Shown here: piece after piece, positions 49,532-58,955 of the stretch
Layout: every line of letters starts with the position of its first letter
How positions within the stretch are numbered: position 1 is the first letter of the stretch
NCBI GenBank assembly: GCA_028277985.1
Contig: JANQFG010000069.1
Location: forward strand, 109,887 to 173,886
Source: a bacterium
GTDB lineage: Bacteria > Desulfobacterota > DSWW01
DNA: 64,000 bases
Direction of reading: 5' to 3'
Translations under genes and position numbers: made by a program
The notes under the pieces: generated by a model
Databases searched by the model: none
What the model saw: the letters and a program-made list of their open reading frames with translations, nothing else
What the model was told of the DNA's origin: nothing

Positions 49532-50623
49532 ATGAGTGAGGACGTCTATTACAGGCTGGGTGAGAGACTGAACGAGTACCCGGTAAAGATGCCCCTGGTG
49601 GATTCGTTCCTGGACATCCTTCGAGAGTACTATACCGAAGAACAGGCGGCCCTGGGTGCGTCGATCCCCACGGGAGCCCATTTGGCCGGGGATCTGGCGA
49701 AACAGCTCGATCGCGATGAACAGGACCTCGTTGCTGCTCTCGAAACCATGGCGGACAGCGGATTGATCTTCACTGCCAAGAACGATGCAGGGGAGACGGA
49801 ATACTCCCTCACGCCCTTCGTGCCCGGCGTCTGGGAACTGCAGTTGATGAAGGGAACCGACACCGAGCAGGACCGAAAGAAGGCTCTGATGATGCGCGAT
49901 TTCGGAAAGAACCTGGAGGGCCTGATGGTCGAGACCCTCAAGGATCCGGAAATGGCGAAGCAGTTTATGCCCGACGCGGCGGCCCGAACGATCACGGTGG
50001 AAAAGGAACTGCCTCCGGGTAAGGAGATATATCCCTTCGAAAAGCTTGCCGAACTGGTGGACAAGGAGGATTCTTTCGCTTCGGCCGTCTGCTATTGCCG
50101 TCATCATGCCTACCTGGTCGACGAGCCCTGCAAGCTCGAGGACGCGCCGGACGGTGCCTGCTTGAGTTTCGGTAAGGTGGCCGATTTTGTCGTGGATCGG
50201 GGGTTCGCCAAGAAAATCTCCAAGCAGGAGTGCCTGCGGCTCCTGGAAGAAGCGGAAAAGGCGGGCCTGGTCCACAACGCGAACAACAACGAGGGAAATC
50301 TCGTCTTCGTGTGCAACTGCTGCGGGTGCTGCTGCGGCTTCCTGAAGATGCTCAGGGAGCACGACGTGAAGGCGATGCTGGCCGTTTCGAACTTCCAGGT
50401 TGCCATCGATGAAGAGACCTGTACGGGATGCGGTGATTGTCTCGACCGCTGTCAGATGGATGCGCTTCGTCTCGAGGGCGAGGTCGTCACTGTCCATTTG
50501 GACCATTGCGTGGGATGCGGAAACTGCGTGCCTGTTTGTCCTACCGAGAGTCTCTCCATGGAGCGGCGGTCGGACACCCGGCCCCCGAGCGTAGAGGCCT
50601 CCTTTGGGGGCGCGAGCGCCTAA
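49532..50623 (+). CDS. Winged-helix, Cys-rich 2[4Fe-4S] ferredoxin protein (copy 1)
   Basis: A 363-aa protein; ATG 49532 is seven bases after AAGGAGA. Residues about 20-100 look like a winged-helix domain (AGDLAKQLDRDEQDLVAALE). Then come two unusual Cys-rich motifs, VCYCRHHAYLVDEPC near 186 and FVCNCCGCCCGFL near 260, and finally a 2[4Fe-4S] ferredoxin (CTGCGDCLDRCQ near 299, CVGCGNCVPVCP near 328). The internal motifs could bind an additional metal cluster. It is paralogous to the product of 57861. The role is unknown, but such proteins may couple flavoenzymes to ferredoxin. It lies 10 bp before the DUF3604 gene. Confidence 0.75.
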   Translation: MSEDVYYRLGERLNEYPVKMPLVDSFLDILREYYTEEQAALGASIPTGAHLAGDLAKQLDRDEQDLVAALETMADSGLIFTAKNDAGETEYSLTPFVPGVWELQLMKGTDTEQDRKKALMMRDFGKNLEGLMVETLKDPEMAKQFMPDAAARTITVEKELPPGKEIYPFEKLAELVDKEDSFASAVCYCRHHAYLVDEPCKLEDAPDGACLSFGKVADFVVDRGFAKKISKQECLRLLEEAEKAGLVHNANNNEGNLVFVCNCCGCCCGFLKMLREHDVKAMLAVSNFQVAIDEETCTGCGDCLDRCQMDALRLEGEVVTVHLDHCVGCGNCVPVCPTESLSMERRSDTRPPSVEASFGGASA

Positions 50624-50633
50624 GAGGGTGCGG

Positions 50634-52988
50634 ATGGTCCGGTATCTGCTCTGGGGCTTGCTGATTCTCTTCCTCTCGGCCGGCCTGGTTGTCTACGGGG
50701 TCGGAAGGGGCTGGTTCGGCGTCCGTCAGGATGCGGGAGAGATCACGAAGCAGCCCCTTCCGGCGGAAGCCTTGGCCGACCGGGATTCTCGACAGCGTTC
50801 GGCTCGGGAGGCACTCGACGGTTTCCCGAGGGGAACGGATCCCGGCCCTCGAGACACCAAGCAGATCCTCTTCGGCGATTTGCACGTGCACACCACCTTT
50901 TCGCTGGACGCTTTCATGATCAGTCTACCCCTCTTCCAGGGCGAGGGCGTTCATCCCCCTGCGGATGCCTGTGATTTCGCCCGCTTCTGTGCGGAACTGG
51001 ATTTCTGGTCGATCAACGATCACGCCGAAGGCCTGACGCCTTTCCAGTGGGCAGAGATGAAGGAGGCAGTTCGTCAATGCAACGCGGTGGCCGGCGATCC
51101 GAAGAACCCGGACATGGTCACGTTCCTCGGTTGGGAATGGACCCAGAAAGGCATGACGCCCGAAGATCACTATGGCCACAAGAACGTGATCCTTCGTGAC
51201 ACGGCTGAAGATGCCGTGCCGAAGCGTCCTATCGCCTCGAGGCCGAACCTCTTTCCATCCGTGGGCGTGGATCCCACCAGCTTTCCATTCCGGATCCTCG
51301 CGGTAGGCGCGGCACCGGGCGGGCAAGGGCGACGACCTTATCTCGATGCCGCGAGGTTCATGCAGGACCGGCAGGATCTAACGGACTGTCCCGCTGGTCG
51401 GAAGGTCCGGGATCTGCCCCCTGACTGCCTTGAAAGCGCCCCCACACCGGGTGAGCTCTTCGAGAAGCTCGACGACTGGGGTTTCCCCTATCTGGTGATC
51501 CCCCACGGAAACACGTGGGGGTTCTACACACCCCCGGGCAGCTCTTGGGACAAACAGCTTGCCCAACACGAAAACCCGGACCGTGACGAGTTCCTGGTGG
51601 AGGTATTCTCCGGTCACGGTAATTGCGAGGAGTATCGTGACTGGCGAGCCGTCGAGGTGGATGAGAGCGGCAGGCAACGCTGTCCGGAGCCGGTCCCGAA
51701 CTATCTGCCGAGCTGCTGGCGTGCGGGGGAGATCATTCGAAAACGGTGTGCCGCCGTGGGTGAAAGCGACGAGGAGTGCGACCGGCGCGCCCGGGAGGCG
51801 CGACAGAACTACGTCGAGGCCGGGGCTGAAGGCCATGTGACCGTACCGGCAGCAAAGACCGAGGACTGGCTGGACTCGGGACAGTGTACGGACTGTTACA
51901 TGCCTGCTTTCAACCACCGGCCGGGTGGTTCGACCCAGTATGGGCTGGCCATCACGAATTTCGACGACCCGAATCGCCCCAAGCGTTTCAAGTTCGGATT
52001 CCTTGCCTCGAGCGACAACCACACGGCCCGTCCGGGCACGGGTTACAAGGAAATCAACCGCCGGGAGATGTCGGATGCGGGCCTGGCCCAGATCGGCGAA
52101 CACATCCCAAGCGAGGCTACCCCGGAGCCGCGTTCCGTTCCTGCGGGGCCGGACGTTCCTCGTGTGCCCGAGTTCGAACGCTTCGCCTCCTTCTTCGGCA
52201 CGGGCGGGCTGGTTGCCGTGCACAGCACCGGTCGCGGCAGAGAGTCGATATGGGAGGCACTGGAACGAAAAGAGGTCTACGGAACGAGCGGCGACCGGAT
52301 CCTTCTCTGGTTCGATCTCGAGACAGGGTCCGAAGAAGAGGGGCGGGCGAGCACTGTGCCGATGGGCTCACAGATCATCTCCGGAGAGAACCCGTCCTTT
52401 CGGGTTCGTGCCGTGGGTGCCTTCCGTCAAGAGCAGGGATGTCCGGAATACAGTACATCGGCCCTCTCCGCAGAGCGACTCCATCACCTCTGCCGGGGCG
52501 AGTGCTACAACCCTTCGGACGAACGCAGGCTCATCACCCGAATCGAGGTCGTCCGAATCCGACCCCAAGCCGAGCCTGGGGAGCCCTTGGCCGGTCTGAT
52601 CGAGGATCCGTGGAAGGTCCTTTCCTGCGATTCGGATCCAATGGGCTGCGAGGTTCGTTTCTCCGACCCGGAGTATTCCACTGCCGGCCGAGATACGGTC
52701 TACTACGTCCGCGCGATCCAGGAGCCAACTCCGACCGTCAACGCGGGACAATTGCGTTGCGAATACGACGAAGCAGGACGATGCATCTCCGTGACCCCCT
52801 GTTTTGGCAATGACAAGACGGATTACGAGGACGACTGCCTGGTGGAGGCGGAAGAGCGAGCCTGGTCGTCGCCGATCTTTCTGGACTACAAGGAGGAAGG
52901 GGCCCCTCAACCCCAGGTACGTGTCACCAGCCAGAAGATGCCCAAGCAGAAGATCGCAGCAGAACCGGTTTCGGCAAGGAGCTTGTAG
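50634..52988 (+). CDS. Membrane-anchored DUF3604 protein (PHP-like metal site)
   Basis: A 784-aa protein. ATG 50634 follows GAGGGTGCGG and gives an N-terminal membrane segment (residues 3-25), so the protein is anchored outside the cytoplasm. FGDLHVHTTFSLDA near residue 80 and SINDHAEG near 130 are His/Asp motifs typical of DUF3604 and PHP-type metal hydrolases, and PHGNTWG near 293 and ASSDNHTARPG near 461 add further ligands. Several Cys pairs suggest disulfides. The substrate is unknown. Its 3' end overlaps the convergent HupE-like gene by 82 bp, and a PpiC foldase gene follows, a grouping that suggests a shared envelope function. Confidence 0.8.
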   Translation: MVRYLLWGLLILFLSAGLVVYGVGRGWFGVRQDAGEITKQPLPAEALADRDSRQRSAREALDGFPRGTDPGPRDTKQILFGDLHVHTTFSLDAFMISLPLFQGEGVHPPADACDFARFCAELDFWSINDHAEGLTPFQWAEMKEAVRQCNAVAGDPKNPDMVTFLGWEWTQKGMTPEDHYGHKNVILRDTAEDAVPKRPIASRPNLFPSVGVDPTSFPFRILAVGAAPGGQGRRPYLDAARFMQDRQDLTDCPAGRKVRDLPPDCLESAPTPGELFEKLDDWGFPYLVIPHGNTWGFYTPPGSSWDKQLAQHENPDRDEFLVEVFSGHGNCEEYRDWRAVEVDESGRQRCPEPVPNYLPSCWRAGEIIRKRCAAVGESDEECDRRAREARQNYVEAGAEGHVTVPAAKTEDWLDSGQCTDCYMPAFNHRPGGSTQYGLAITNFDDPNRPKRFKFGFLASSDNHTARPGTGYKEINRREMSDAGLAQIGEHIPSEATPEPRSVPAGPDVPRVPEFERFASFFGTGGLVAVHSTGRGRESIWEALERKEVYGTSGDRILLWFDLETGSEEEGRASTVPMGSQIISGENPSFRVRAVGAFRQEQGCPEYSTSALSAERLHHLCRGECYNPSDERRLITRIEVVRIRPQAEPGEPLAGLIEDPWKVLSCDSDPMGCEVRFSDPEYSTAGRDTVYYVRAIQEPTPTVNAGQLRCEYDEAGRCISVTPCFGNDKTDYEDDCLVEAEERAWSSPIFLDYKEEGAPQPQVRVTSQKMPKQKIAAEPVSARSL

Positions 52989-54106
52989 GCGGCCGGCCGC
53001 CTTCGAGCGAGCCACCGAACCAGGGGCCATGAAAGGGCCACCATCACGAGCTGGCCAAGCTCTACCCCGACGTTGAAGCCGAACAGGGCTGGCAGCAGTC
53101 GATTCACCGGGAGTTCCATATCCAGCAGGACTCCTGCGAACCCGAAACCGTGCAGCAGGCCAAAGGCGAACGCCACGGCTGCGCGCAACCGCTCAGGGTT
53201 CTGTGATCTGGCGAGCAGCAGGAAATGGCACCCTGAGAACAGTGCCATCCCGAGCCAGGCCGTGGGGAAGAGGCTGCCGATGCCGAGCATGGAGAGAACC
53301 AGGCCGGCAGCCAAGAGGCCAACGAACGCCGTGGGAATCGAACGGGCCGACCCTGCGAGGAGCCAGTTGTTCTCGGCGGCCACCAGGGCGATGGAAAACC
53401 CGATGAGGATTTCAACGGCTGAAGTTTCCGGCCTGAATACGCCCAAGACGGCGAGGCCCAGGGTCAGGCTGTGCGCGAGGGTGAAGCCGGTGACCAGGGT
53501 GACGATTTCTCGAAGCGAAGATGCAAGCAGAAGAAGGGCGAAGACGAAGGCGAGATGGTCCCAGCCGCTCGCAATGTGGTCGACGCCAAGGCGGACGTAA
53601 CCCCATACGGAAGTGCCTCCTACTTCTGTTTGTGCTTGGTCCGGAAGCCTCCAATGCCCTTCTTGGCCTGTCACGAGCAGACGTTCCAGTACATCCCCCT
53701 TCTCGGTATGGGCAGCAGAATTCAGCCGTGCGAAATGAGTGTGTCCGACGTAGATCCCCTCGAACAGAGCACTCCGGATGAAATGCTCCCCGGGGGTCGG
53801 GCACCGAATCTCCCAGCGGAAGACGGCCCAGCCATGAGGTGCATTCGGGATCCGTTCAGCCTCTCCCGCCGAGCAGGACACATCTCCTACACAAAGCTCG
53901 AGAGCTGCCGGCAGATAGCGGGCCCAGGGGAAATCGGTGGGGAGACGGGCGAGTTCCAGCCGTTTGATCCGAAATTCCACCCGCGCATCTTCGGGGTCGG
54001 TGTGCCATGTCGAATAGGAGATACTCCGGTAATGAGGCCGGGCATCGTTCGGACAGAGGAGATGACAGGCAGCAATGACGAAGAGAGAAACCCAAACCGA
54101 TTTCAT
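52907..54106 (-). CDS. HupE/UreJ-like membrane protein
   Basis: A 399-aa protein with a signal peptide (1-23), an extracytoplasmic N-terminal domain (about 25-160), and six to seven membrane helices from residue 165. RLGVDHIASGWDHLAFVFAL (about 172-191) and FTLAHSLTLGLA are the HupE/UreJ signature, with His/Asp residues that may bind nickel; LHGFGFAGVL near 320 is the second. HupE proteins import nickel or cobalt. In a genome stretch with CooC and acetyl-CoA synthase, nickel uptake is plausible but unproved. Its start overlaps the PpiC stop by four bases, so the two are coupled. Confidence 0.75.
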   Translation of the reverse strand: MKSVWVSLFVIAACHLLCPNDARPHYRSISYSTWHTDPEDARVEFRIKRLELARLPTDFPWARYLPAALELCVGDVSCSAGEAERIPNAPHGWAVFRWEIRCPTPGEHFIRSALFEGIYVGHTHFARLNSAAHTEKGDVLERLLVTGQEGHWRLPDQAQTEVGGTSVWGYVRLGVDHIASGWDHLAFVFALLLLASSLREIVTLVTGFTLAHSLTLGLAVLGVFRPETSAVEILIGFSIALVAAENNWLLAGSARSIPTAFVGLLAAGLVLSMLGIGSLFPTAWLGMALFSGCHFLLLARSQNPERLRAAVAFAFGLLHGFGFAGVLLDMELPVNRLLPALFGFNVGVELGQLVMVALSWPLVRWLARRRPAAYKLLAETGSAAIFCLGIFWLVTRTWG

Positions 54107-54990
54107 GACGATTCTGAGAAAGGCAGCCGGACCTCGGCACGGTTGCGAAGCATGTTCAGGTAGTCTTTCAGCTGCTCGTCGCCGGCGCGTTTTCGCATCT
54201 CGGTACGTACCTGAGGTTCTATCTCAGTGAGAGCAGGAGAATAGGGTTGTGTACGTGCAACCACTTGAAGAACGAGGTAGGCGGAACCGACTCGAACCGG
54301 GTCGCTCACGTCTCCCGCGTTCAAAGCCAATGCCACCCGGGTCGGGGTAGGGCCCAGATACTCGCGGACCTTGGCCGGCGGCAGCATCCCCTCCGGCATC
54401 GTAGGGCTGAATGAGGCGCCAAGTTCCTCGGCCACGGCCTCGATGCTTTCTCCCTCCCTCAAACGGACCGATGCCTCCCTGGCCGACGAGAGGGCGTCCG
54501 TATCATTCCGGCCGTCCCTCGGCATGAAGCGGAGCGGTCGAACCCACAAACGGCCTGAACCCGAGAAGAAGTCACGGTTCGTCAAAAAGAAGGCCTCGAC
54601 TTCCTCATCTGTGAATTCTTTCTGGTCCACGCCCGAGACGATGGTCTCGATCATGGCGCTGACCAGCCGGCTTCGAATACTCTTCTCTTTCACCTGGAGG
54701 CCGAGTTCCAAGGCTCTTTGGACCAGCAACTCCTCCTCGATCAAACGTTCCAGGACGTGACGCCGTTCCGCCTGTCCGACGAAATTATTGGTGTCCGCGG
54801 CCAGGATCCTGACCGCATTCTCGTAACTCTCCCGTGATATTTCCCTTCCATTCACCATGGCCGCCACTCCCTCTGGCAGCGAACCCCGGCTGCTGGTGCC
54901 GGGCTCAAGGATGCTGCTCAGCGCCAGGGCGAGCCCCGCGACCATACCCAGGGCCAGGAGAAACTGTGCTCGTTTCGAATGGGTTTCCAC
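54103..54990 (-). CDS. PpiC-type peptidyl-prolyl isomerase, membrane-anchored
   Basis: A 295-aa SurA/PpiC-like chaperone. It has one N-terminal membrane segment (about 9-27), a helical chaperone part (about 40-130, with VNGREISRESYENAVRIL), and a parvulin-like domain (about 150-245) with REGESIEAVAEELG and PVRVGSAYLVLQVV. The parvulin core is diverged. It probably folds exported proteins, and its coupling to the HupE-like gene suggests a dedicated client in the envelope. No terminator was noticed between the two. Confidence 0.75.
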   Translation of the reverse strand: METHSKRAQFLLALGMVAGLALALSSILEPGTSSRGSLPEGVAAMVNGREISRESYENAVRILAADTNNFVGQAERRHVLERLIEEELLVQRALELGLQVKEKSIRSRLVSAMIETIVSGVDQKEFTDEEVEAFFLTNRDFFSGSGRLWVRPLRFMPRDGRNDTDALSSAREASVRLREGESIEAVAEELGASFSPTMPEGMLPPAKVREYLGPTPTRVALALNAGDVSDPVRVGSAYLVLQVVARTQPYSPALTEIEPQVRTEMRKRAGDEQLKDYLNMLRNRAEVRLPFSESS

Positions 54991-55161
54991 GCCGGAGCGG
55001 CTCCTTTGGGAGGATTCTAATGATGGGCAAGGTTCAGGGTCAAGGCATGTTGGGAAATCCCTGGCAATGAGAATCGATTTTTGATACGGTCATCGCCACC
55101 CGCGATGATACCACGTGTTTGCTTGTGGGGCTCCACATGACCTGACCGCAAGGAGGACGCT

Positions 55162-56226
55162 ATGAAGGTAATGGCCATCAACTCGAGTGCCCGGGTCGGC
55201 AAAGAGAGCAAGACGGAAATCGTTCTCGATCATCTCGTCAAGGGGATGCGCGAGGCAGGCGCCGAGGTGGATGTCATCAACCTGCAGAAGAAGAAGATCA
55301 ACTACTGCATCGGGTGCTTCACGTGCTGGAGCAAGACCCCGGGCCATTGCATCCACAAGGACGACATGTCGAAGGAGCTCTTCCCCAAATACGTGGAATC
55401 CGATCTCATCGTGATGGCCACGCCCCTGTATCACTACACCGTGAATGCCCTGCTGAAGACCTTTATCGAACGAACCCTCCCCGTTGCAGAGCCTTTTCTG
55501 GAACTCCGTGACGGGGTGACACGCCATCCCCGGCGGCATCCCCAGAAGCCGGTGGTGGCTGTCTCGGTCGCGGGTTTTCCCGAGTACTCCGTCTTCGACG
55601 AGCTCAGCTCTTACATGAAATACCTCTTCAAGGACAAGCTGGTGGCGGAAATCTACAGGACCTCCTCTGAGATCATGAGCGTCATGATGAAGGAAGGGAA
55701 GGTGAAGGAAGCACTCGACGCGACGGTCCAGGGAGGGCGGGAGCTGGTCCAATCCATGAAGATATCGGATGAGACGATGGAGACGATCAACCAGCCTGTA
55801 TCCGACTTCGAGTCCATGGCCCCCATGGCCAACCTGTACTGGCAGACCTGTATCGACGAGAAGGTGACTCCCTACGAATTCAAAGAGAAGGGACTCGCCC
55901 CGCGGCCGAACTCGCTCGAAACCTATGCGGCCATGATGCAAATGGGCTTCAACAAGGAGAAGGCAGGAAACACGAGTGCCATCATGCAGTTCCTTTTCTC
56001 CGGAGACGTGCAGGGGGAATGCTATTTCAAGATCGAGCCCGGCCAGTTCGATGTGGTCGCAGGCAAGGCGGAGAGCCCGGATCTGACGATCGCCACCCCC
56101 TTCGAGGTCTGGATGGACATCCTGACCGGAAAGGCGGACGGCCAGCAGATGTTTGTTGAACAGAAGTACACGGTCGAGGGTGATGTGTCCCTGCTCATGA
56201 GAATGAACGAGTTTTTCGGGGAGTGA
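55162..56226 (+). CDS. Iron-sulfur flavoprotein fused to an SCP2-like domain
   Basis: A 354-aa fusion. Residues 1-200 are a flavodoxin-like FMN reductase domain with Cys49, 52, 55 and 63 (CIGCFTCWSKTPGHC), CX2CX2CX7C, again like Isf. Residues about 255-350 are SCP2-like (SGDVQGECYFKIEPGQFDVV, then DLTIATPFEVWMDILTGKAD), a hydrophobic-ligand pocket. The fusion suggests the flavin reduces or delivers electrons near a lipid-like substrate. A GCAAGGAGGA site precedes the start, and the FAD desaturase-like gene begins one base after its TGA, so both are co-translated. Confidence 0.85.
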   Translation: MKVMAINSSARVGKESKTEIVLDHLVKGMREAGAEVDVINLQKKKINYCIGCFTCWSKTPGHCIHKDDMSKELFPKYVESDLIVMATPLYHYTVNALLKTFIERTLPVAEPFLELRDGVTRHPRRHPQKPVVAVSVAGFPEYSVFDELSSYMKYLFKDKLVAEIYRTSSEIMSVMMKEGKVKEALDATVQGGRELVQSMKISDETMETINQPVSDFESMAPMANLYWQTCIDEKVTPYEFKEKGLAPRPNSLETYAAMMQMGFNKEKAGNTSAIMQFLFSGDVQGECYFKIEPGQFDVVAGKAESPDLTIATPFEVWMDILTGKADGQQMFVEQKYTVEGDVSLLMRMNEFFGE

Positions 56227-56227
56227 C

Positions 56228-57802
56228 ATGACGAACCAGAAGAAGTTCGATTACGACGCGATCATCATCGGCTCCGGAATCGGCGGGCTGATCACGGGCG
56301 CCTACCTGGCCGAGCAGGGCGTCAAGGTGCTGATCTGCGAACACCACAAACAGCCGGGCGGCAATTTTACCTCCTTCAAAAGGAAGGGTTACACCTTTGA
56401 CGGCGGGATTCAGGGTTGTGAGGACGGAGGGGTCTTCTTTCACCTGTTCCGAAGGTTCGGCCTGCTCGATCGGCTGGAGTTCAAGAAGAGCCATTTTGCC
56501 ATTGCATCCCCCGATTTCTACCTTCGCGTGGATTCCGTGGCCGACGTCGGGACCTTCTATCGTAAGCTGAAGAACATCTACCCCCACGAATCCGACGGAA
56601 TCGAACAGATTACAAGGGACGCGCAGGCCTGCTGCGATTTCATGTTCTCCTTTCAGAAGATGCCGAACGCGATGTACACCCCGTGGAAGGAGGCTCTGGC
56701 AGGGTTTCCCGGCTGGTATCGGGAGCATTCCGCAGCGGTGAAATATGTCCCGGAGTTTTTCCAGAAGCTTACGATCATCATGGAGGATTACTTCAAGCAG
56801 CATGTGAGCGATCCGGACCTGTACAGGTTTCTTTGTCAGATGAGCTATTCGGGCAGTCCCGCATCCTTCGGTCTTCTCTTTCTTACCTTCCTGATGGACT
56901 ACTACCACCCCATGGGAGGGGTCCAGGTCATCCCGGACGCCCTGGCGGACTACATCACGGAACATGGCGGTGAGATGAAATACCGGACCCTGGTGGAAGA
57001 GATCATCATGGAGGGTGACAAGGCACAGGGGATCAGAACCGAAGCGGGTGACATCTATCGCGCCCCCTTCATCATTTCCAACGGGGACGCGCGCAGGACC
57101 TATCTGAAAATGCTTCCCCAGGATGTGGTGCCGGAATCCTACAAGCAGGAACTGCGACAGAGTACGGTGAGCGAGTCGTTCTTCACCCTCTTTCTCGGCG
57201 TAGATATTCCGCCCGAGGAAATCCCCACTCGCGGATGCTCGCACCTGCTCTTCTTCCCGGATTACAGGGGAGTGGACAGCGAGGCTTACAAGAGTTCGGA
57301 TGACCCGGATGTTTATGCCCGCGCGCCTATCGACATCAACGTGAACTCGGTTCACGACCCTTCCCTTGCGCCCGAGGGCAAGTCCACGGTCGTTATTCAG
57401 ACCGGGGCCTTTGCCGAGTTTGCCGACAACTGGGGAACCAAGGACGGCAAGCGGACCAAGAAGTACAAGGCCCTCAAAGAGAAGGTGGCGGATCGGTTGA
57501 TCGCAACGGCAGAGAATGTCATTCACGGTCTCTCGGAAAAGATCGAGGTGAAGGTCAGCGGAACGCCCTACACCTTCGAGCGGTACACCCTGAATTCCGG
57601 AGGGGCTTCGGCGGGCTGGACATTCCATCCTCAGAAGGCCATGAACTCCGGGTTGAAGTTCCTTACCGGGTTCAACCCGCCTGTCAAGAACCTCTTTCAG
57701 GTGGGTCACTGGGCCATGTCCCCGGGAGGTGCGCCGTCAGGCGCCATAACGGGGAGGATCGTGAGTGAGATCGTGAAAAGGCGTCTCGAGTGGGGCTTCT
57801 AG
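56228..57802 (+). CDS. Phytoene-desaturase-like FAD-dependent oxidoreductase
   Basis: A 524-aa flavoprotein of the CrtI/CrtISO type: AIIIGSGIGGLITGAYLAEQ near residue 11 and PGGNFTSFKRKGYTFDGG near 44 bind FAD, and VGHWAMSPGGAPSGAITGR near 494 is the C-terminal signature. The family desaturates, saturates or isomerises long polyene or sterol-like substrates. It is one base after the FMN-SCP2 fusion gene and 58 bp before a Cys-rich ferredoxin gene, so electrons from ferredoxin could drive reduction by this enzyme. Substrate unknown. Confidence 0.85.
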   Translation: MTNQKKFDYDAIIIGSGIGGLITGAYLAEQGVKVLICEHHKQPGGNFTSFKRKGYTFDGGIQGCEDGGVFFHLFRRFGLLDRLEFKKSHFAIASPDFYLRVDSVADVGTFYRKLKNIYPHESDGIEQITRDAQACCDFMFSFQKMPNAMYTPWKEALAGFPGWYREHSAAVKYVPEFFQKLTIIMEDYFKQHVSDPDLYRFLCQMSYSGSPASFGLLFLTFLMDYYHPMGGVQVIPDALADYITEHGGEMKYRTLVEEIIMEGDKAQGIRTEAGDIYRAPFIISNGDARRTYLKMLPQDVVPESYKQELRQSTVSESFFTLFLGVDIPPEEIPTRGCSHLLFFPDYRGVDSEAYKSSDDPDVYARAPIDINVNSVHDPSLAPEGKSTVVIQTGAFAEFADNWGTKDGKRTKKYKALKEKVADRLIATAENVIHGLSEKIEVKVSGTPYTFERYTLNSGGASAGWTFHPQKAMNSGLKFLTGFNPPVKNLFQVGHWAMSPGGAPSGAITGRIVSEIVKRRLEWGF

Positions 57803-57860
57803 CAGGCTAAAGCTTTTCAACAGCCTTCTAGGCCCGCGAGGGTAGAAGAGGGAGAGGAGC

Positions 57861-58955
57861 ATGGAAAAGAAATTGTGTGACCGTCTCATCGACGCTCTGC
57901 TCTTGAGGGGAGGGGCTATCCTCCCACAGAAGGCGCAGGCCACCTATGATCTGCTGGAGGAGCTCTTCGCGCCTGAAGAAGCGGAGCTAGCGTGCACAAT
58001 GCCCCTCGATCTGCAAACGGCGGAGAAGATAGCCGAAGGCGCGGAAAAGAGCCTGGATGAGTCGACCGGCATCCTGGAAAGGATGGCGGACAAGGGGCTG
58101 GTCTTTGCCACCGAGAAGAGCGGAACCACCCTCTATCGACTGATGCCCCTGGCACCGGGAATCTATGAGTACCAGTTCATGGCCGGGGAGGTGAGCGAGC
58201 GGGCCAGGAAGCTGGCTTGCCTCTTTGACGAGGTCACGCCGGTTTCAGGCAACGAATCCGCCTCGTTCAGTGCGCCCTCGTTTCCGTTCTCCCGGGTGCT
58301 TCCGGTCGAGAAGGAACTGGAAAGCGAGTTGAATGTTCAGCCCTACGAAAGGGTTTCAGAGTATCTAAGGAAGGCCGAACACATCGCCGTTTCTACCTGC
58401 TACTGCAGACACCACGCGGAGCTGATGGGCAAACCGTGTGACAGGCCGAAGGAGGTCTGCATGAGCGTCGGCCCCGGCGCCAAGTATGCCGCGGAAAGGG
58501 GCTTCGGACGTTTGATCTCGACAGAGGAGGCGCTTCGAATTCTCGAGGTGAGCGAAGAGGCCGGCCTGGTTCACTGCACCAGCAATACGAGCAAGTACAT
58601 CGATTTCATCTGCAATTGCTGTATCTGCCATTGTGCGATCCTGCACCGGCACAAAGCCATGCGGAAGGTGAACCTGGGACAGCCGTCGAATTATCTGGTG
58701 GAGGTGGACCGGGAACGGTGCGATCTGTGTGAGACCTGTGTCGAGAGATGTCCCATGGATGCATTCTCGGTTATCGAGAACGAGCTCGAACGGGATGCCC
58801 GGCTCTGCATGGGATGCGGGCTGTGTGTATCTACCTGCCCCTCCGAAGCGCTGCGAATGGTGCCCAGGGAAGAGCATCAGGTGCCTCCCAGGGGCCAGCG
58901 AGAGCTCTTCGCCGCAATGGCTGCTTCCATCCAGAAGGGCGAGGTTGAATCATGA
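57861..58955 (+). CDS. Winged-helix, Cys-rich 2[4Fe-4S] ferredoxin protein (copy 2)
   Basis: A 364-aa paralogue of the protein at 49532, with the same order: helical/winged-helix N-terminus, TCYCRHHAELMGKPC near residue 177, FICNCCICHCAIL near 250, and a 2[4Fe-4S] ferredoxin (CDLCETCVERCP near 287, CMGCGLCVSTCP near 315). The second internal motif has one Cys fewer than copy 1. AGGAG before ATG 57861 is a good ribosome site. It lies between the desaturase-like flavoenzyme and an SDR, with which its TGA overlaps, so it is probably the electron carrier of this operon. Confidence 0.8.
   Translation: MEKKLCDRLIDALLLRGGAILPQKAQATYDLLEELFAPEEAELACTMPLDLQTAEKIAEGAEKSLDESTGILERMADKGLVFATEKSGTTLYRLMPLAPGIYEYQFMAGEVSERARKLACLFDEVTPVSGNESASFSAPSFPFSRVLPVEKELESELNVQPYERVSEYLRKAEHIAVSTCYCRHHAELMGKPCDRPKEVCMSVGPGAKYAAERGFGRLISTEEALRILEVSEEAGLVHCTSNTSKYIDFICNCCICHCAILHRHKAMRKVNLGQPSNYLVEVDRERCDLCETCVERCPMDAFSVIENELERDARLCMGCGLCVSTCPSEALRMVPREEHQVPPRGQRELFAAMAASIQKGEVES

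Noticed and set aside
56195..57709. 504-aa open frame on the minus strand
   Set aside because: Antisense shadow of the CrtI-like gene at 56228.
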